Of a stretch of 7,338 nucleotides of DNA, positions 6,534 through 7,338 are shown piece by piece. Both the position numbers and the translations under genes were made by a program. How positions within the stretch are numbered: position 1 is the first letter of the stretch; every line of letters begins with the position of its first letter. The stretch is from Bacteroidota bacterium (GTDB lineage: Bacteria > Bacteroidota > Bacteroidia > Chitinophagales > Chitinophagaceae), in the NCBI GenBank assembly GCA_947454745.1, contig CANGMV010000049.1, positions 1 to 7,338 of the forward strand. The letters are read 5' to 3'. Below the pieces are notes generated by a model, which was given only the letters and a program-made list of their open reading frames with translations, was not told where the DNA came from and made no database searches.

Positions 6534-7319
6534 CTATTGAACTTCAAACTTAAATTTCACTGTCACGAATGAACTGTGATCGGCGGTATTGAAATTTATT
6601 TTGGTAAGGTATTCGATGATGGCTTTTTTGTATTTAGCGTCGTTGGAAGAAGATCCTTTTACAATTTGAACAAATCGGCCAGTGCCTGAAGGATTCACTT
6701 CAATTTCGGCATAAATAGTAGCGGCTTCCACATCACCATTAAATGAATATACTTTGGTTACATGACGGTCGCCTTTAGTAACAAATGGACCGCCTGTTCC
6801 TGTATAAGTTTTTCCATTAATACTTCCATTGGCAACACCCTGATCGCCCTTGCCACCAGCAATACCCTGGTCTTTTACATTATTATAACTGTCCTGATTA
6901 TTGCCACCTTGTCCATTACCACCTGCATATTTACCCATTAAGGCTTTGGGCTTTGGAGCGGGAGGTAAAGGCATAGTTTTAGTTTGCTTATGTGCAGCAG
7001 TAGCAGACTTTATAGCTTCGTCGTTTGCATCGTTGGAACTAGCATGAATTTTAACTGCATTCACAGCGGCTTTTGCTTTTACTTGTTTGCTAGCACCTAC
7101 TTCGGGTGCTGGAGCTTCCTTGCTTAATGGTGGTGTATCACCTTGGCCTGTTTCGCTATTACCCAAATTCACTTCCATATAGGTAGGTTGTGGAGGCGTA
7201 ATGATAGGAGGTGTTTGTTGCCATTGCAATACAAAAAACAACAAAGCAATACATACACAAATTAACATTGTGTAAATACTTGCTTTTATATTCTTTTGTT
7301 GTTCGAAGCTTAATTGCAT
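6534..7319 (-). CDS. TonB-like energy transducer protein
   Basis: The 261-residue protein has the architecture of a TonB-family energy transducer, which passes proton-motive energy from ExbB/ExbD in the inner membrane to outer-membrane receptors. A short cytoplasmic N-terminus is followed by one membrane segment (about 13-31), a Pro-rich stretch with TPPIITPPQP (36-45), and an Ala/Lys/Pro-rich periplasmic spacer (about 62-127). A Gly/Asn-rich linker follows (130-178), and then a C-terminal alpha/beta domain (about 184-261) with AEIEVNPSGTGRFVQIVKGSS (204-224, key residues E207, G212, G221, S223) and a final strand VTVKFKFEV (252-260). The usual YP motif before the TonB domain is absent, as in the diverged Bacteroidota proteins encoded next to exbD. 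An exbB/exbD pair would be expected upstream, but the window ends 19 bp beyond the start codon. folC follows after 53 bp, probably in the same transcript. Confidence 0.82.
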   Translation of the reverse strand: MQLSFEQQKNIKASIYTMLICVCIALLFFVLQWQQTPPIITPPQPTYMEVNLGNSETGQGDTPPLSKEAPAPEVGASKQVKAKAAVNAVKIHASSNDANDEAIKSATAAHKQTKTMPLPPAPKPKALMGKYAGGNGQGGNNQDSYNNVKDQGIAGGKGDQGVANGSINGKTYTGTGGPFVTKGDRHVTKVYSFNGDVEAATIYAEIEVNPSGTGRFVQIVKGSSSNDAKYKKAIIEYLTKINFNTADHSSFVTVKFKFEVQ

Positions 7320-7338
7320 GGTTTAAAATTAATGCAAA

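Noticed and set aside
1..7338. Defence system, mobile element, CRISPR array or new multi-gene system
   Set aside because: Every sizeable reading frame belongs to a known housekeeping or envelope family; there are no transposase, integrase, toxin-antitoxin or spacer-repeat signals.

Overview
The window looks like an ordinary stretch of chromosome from a member of the Bacteroidota, most likely Chitinophagales, although I cannot fix the family from sequence alone. The evidence is a DUF3078 outer-membrane protein (a family largely confined to this phylum), good matches to the Bacteroidota promoter consensus (TTG, a 17-23 bp spacer, then TAnnTTTG), start sites mostly without a strong Shine-Dalgarno sequence, an AT-rich composition, and a TonB-like protein with the Gly/Asn-rich linker typical of the phylum.

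Layout from left to right: miaB (minus strand, 3' end beyond the left edge); a 217-bp divergent gap with a good miaB promoter; a DUF3078 outer-membrane barrel gene (plus); purK (minus), overlapping the barrel gene tail to tail by 11 bp; a 96-bp divergent gap (counted to the corrected start) holding promoter elements for both flanking genes; an ABC-transporter ATPase gene (plus) with no permease beside it; a DinB/YfiT-type putative metalloenzyme gene (plus); folC (minus), ending 2 bp from the end of the DinB gene; and a tonB-like energy-transducer gene (minus) upstream of folC, running to within 19 bp of the right edge. No gap exceeds 300 bases. I saw no tRNA, rRNA, CRISPR array, insertion sequence or phage gene.

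The genes serve separate housekeeping tasks: tRNA modification (MiaB), purine synthesis (PurK), folate polyglutamylation (FolC), outer-membrane and TonB-dependent functions (DUF3078 and the TonB-like protein), export or lipoprotein-type ABC transport, and possibly thiol-based detoxification (DinB/YfiT). The only likely operons are tonB-like with folC (53-bp gap) and ABC ATPase with DinB (51-bp gap).

I found no convincing new biological system. The points most worth checking are the start of the ABC ATPase (a long upstream reading overlaps its own promoter), the compact divergent promoter region between purK and that gene, the missing permease, the C-terminal tail of the DUF3078 protein that creates the overlap with purK, and a 9-bp direct repeat between tonB-like and folC.
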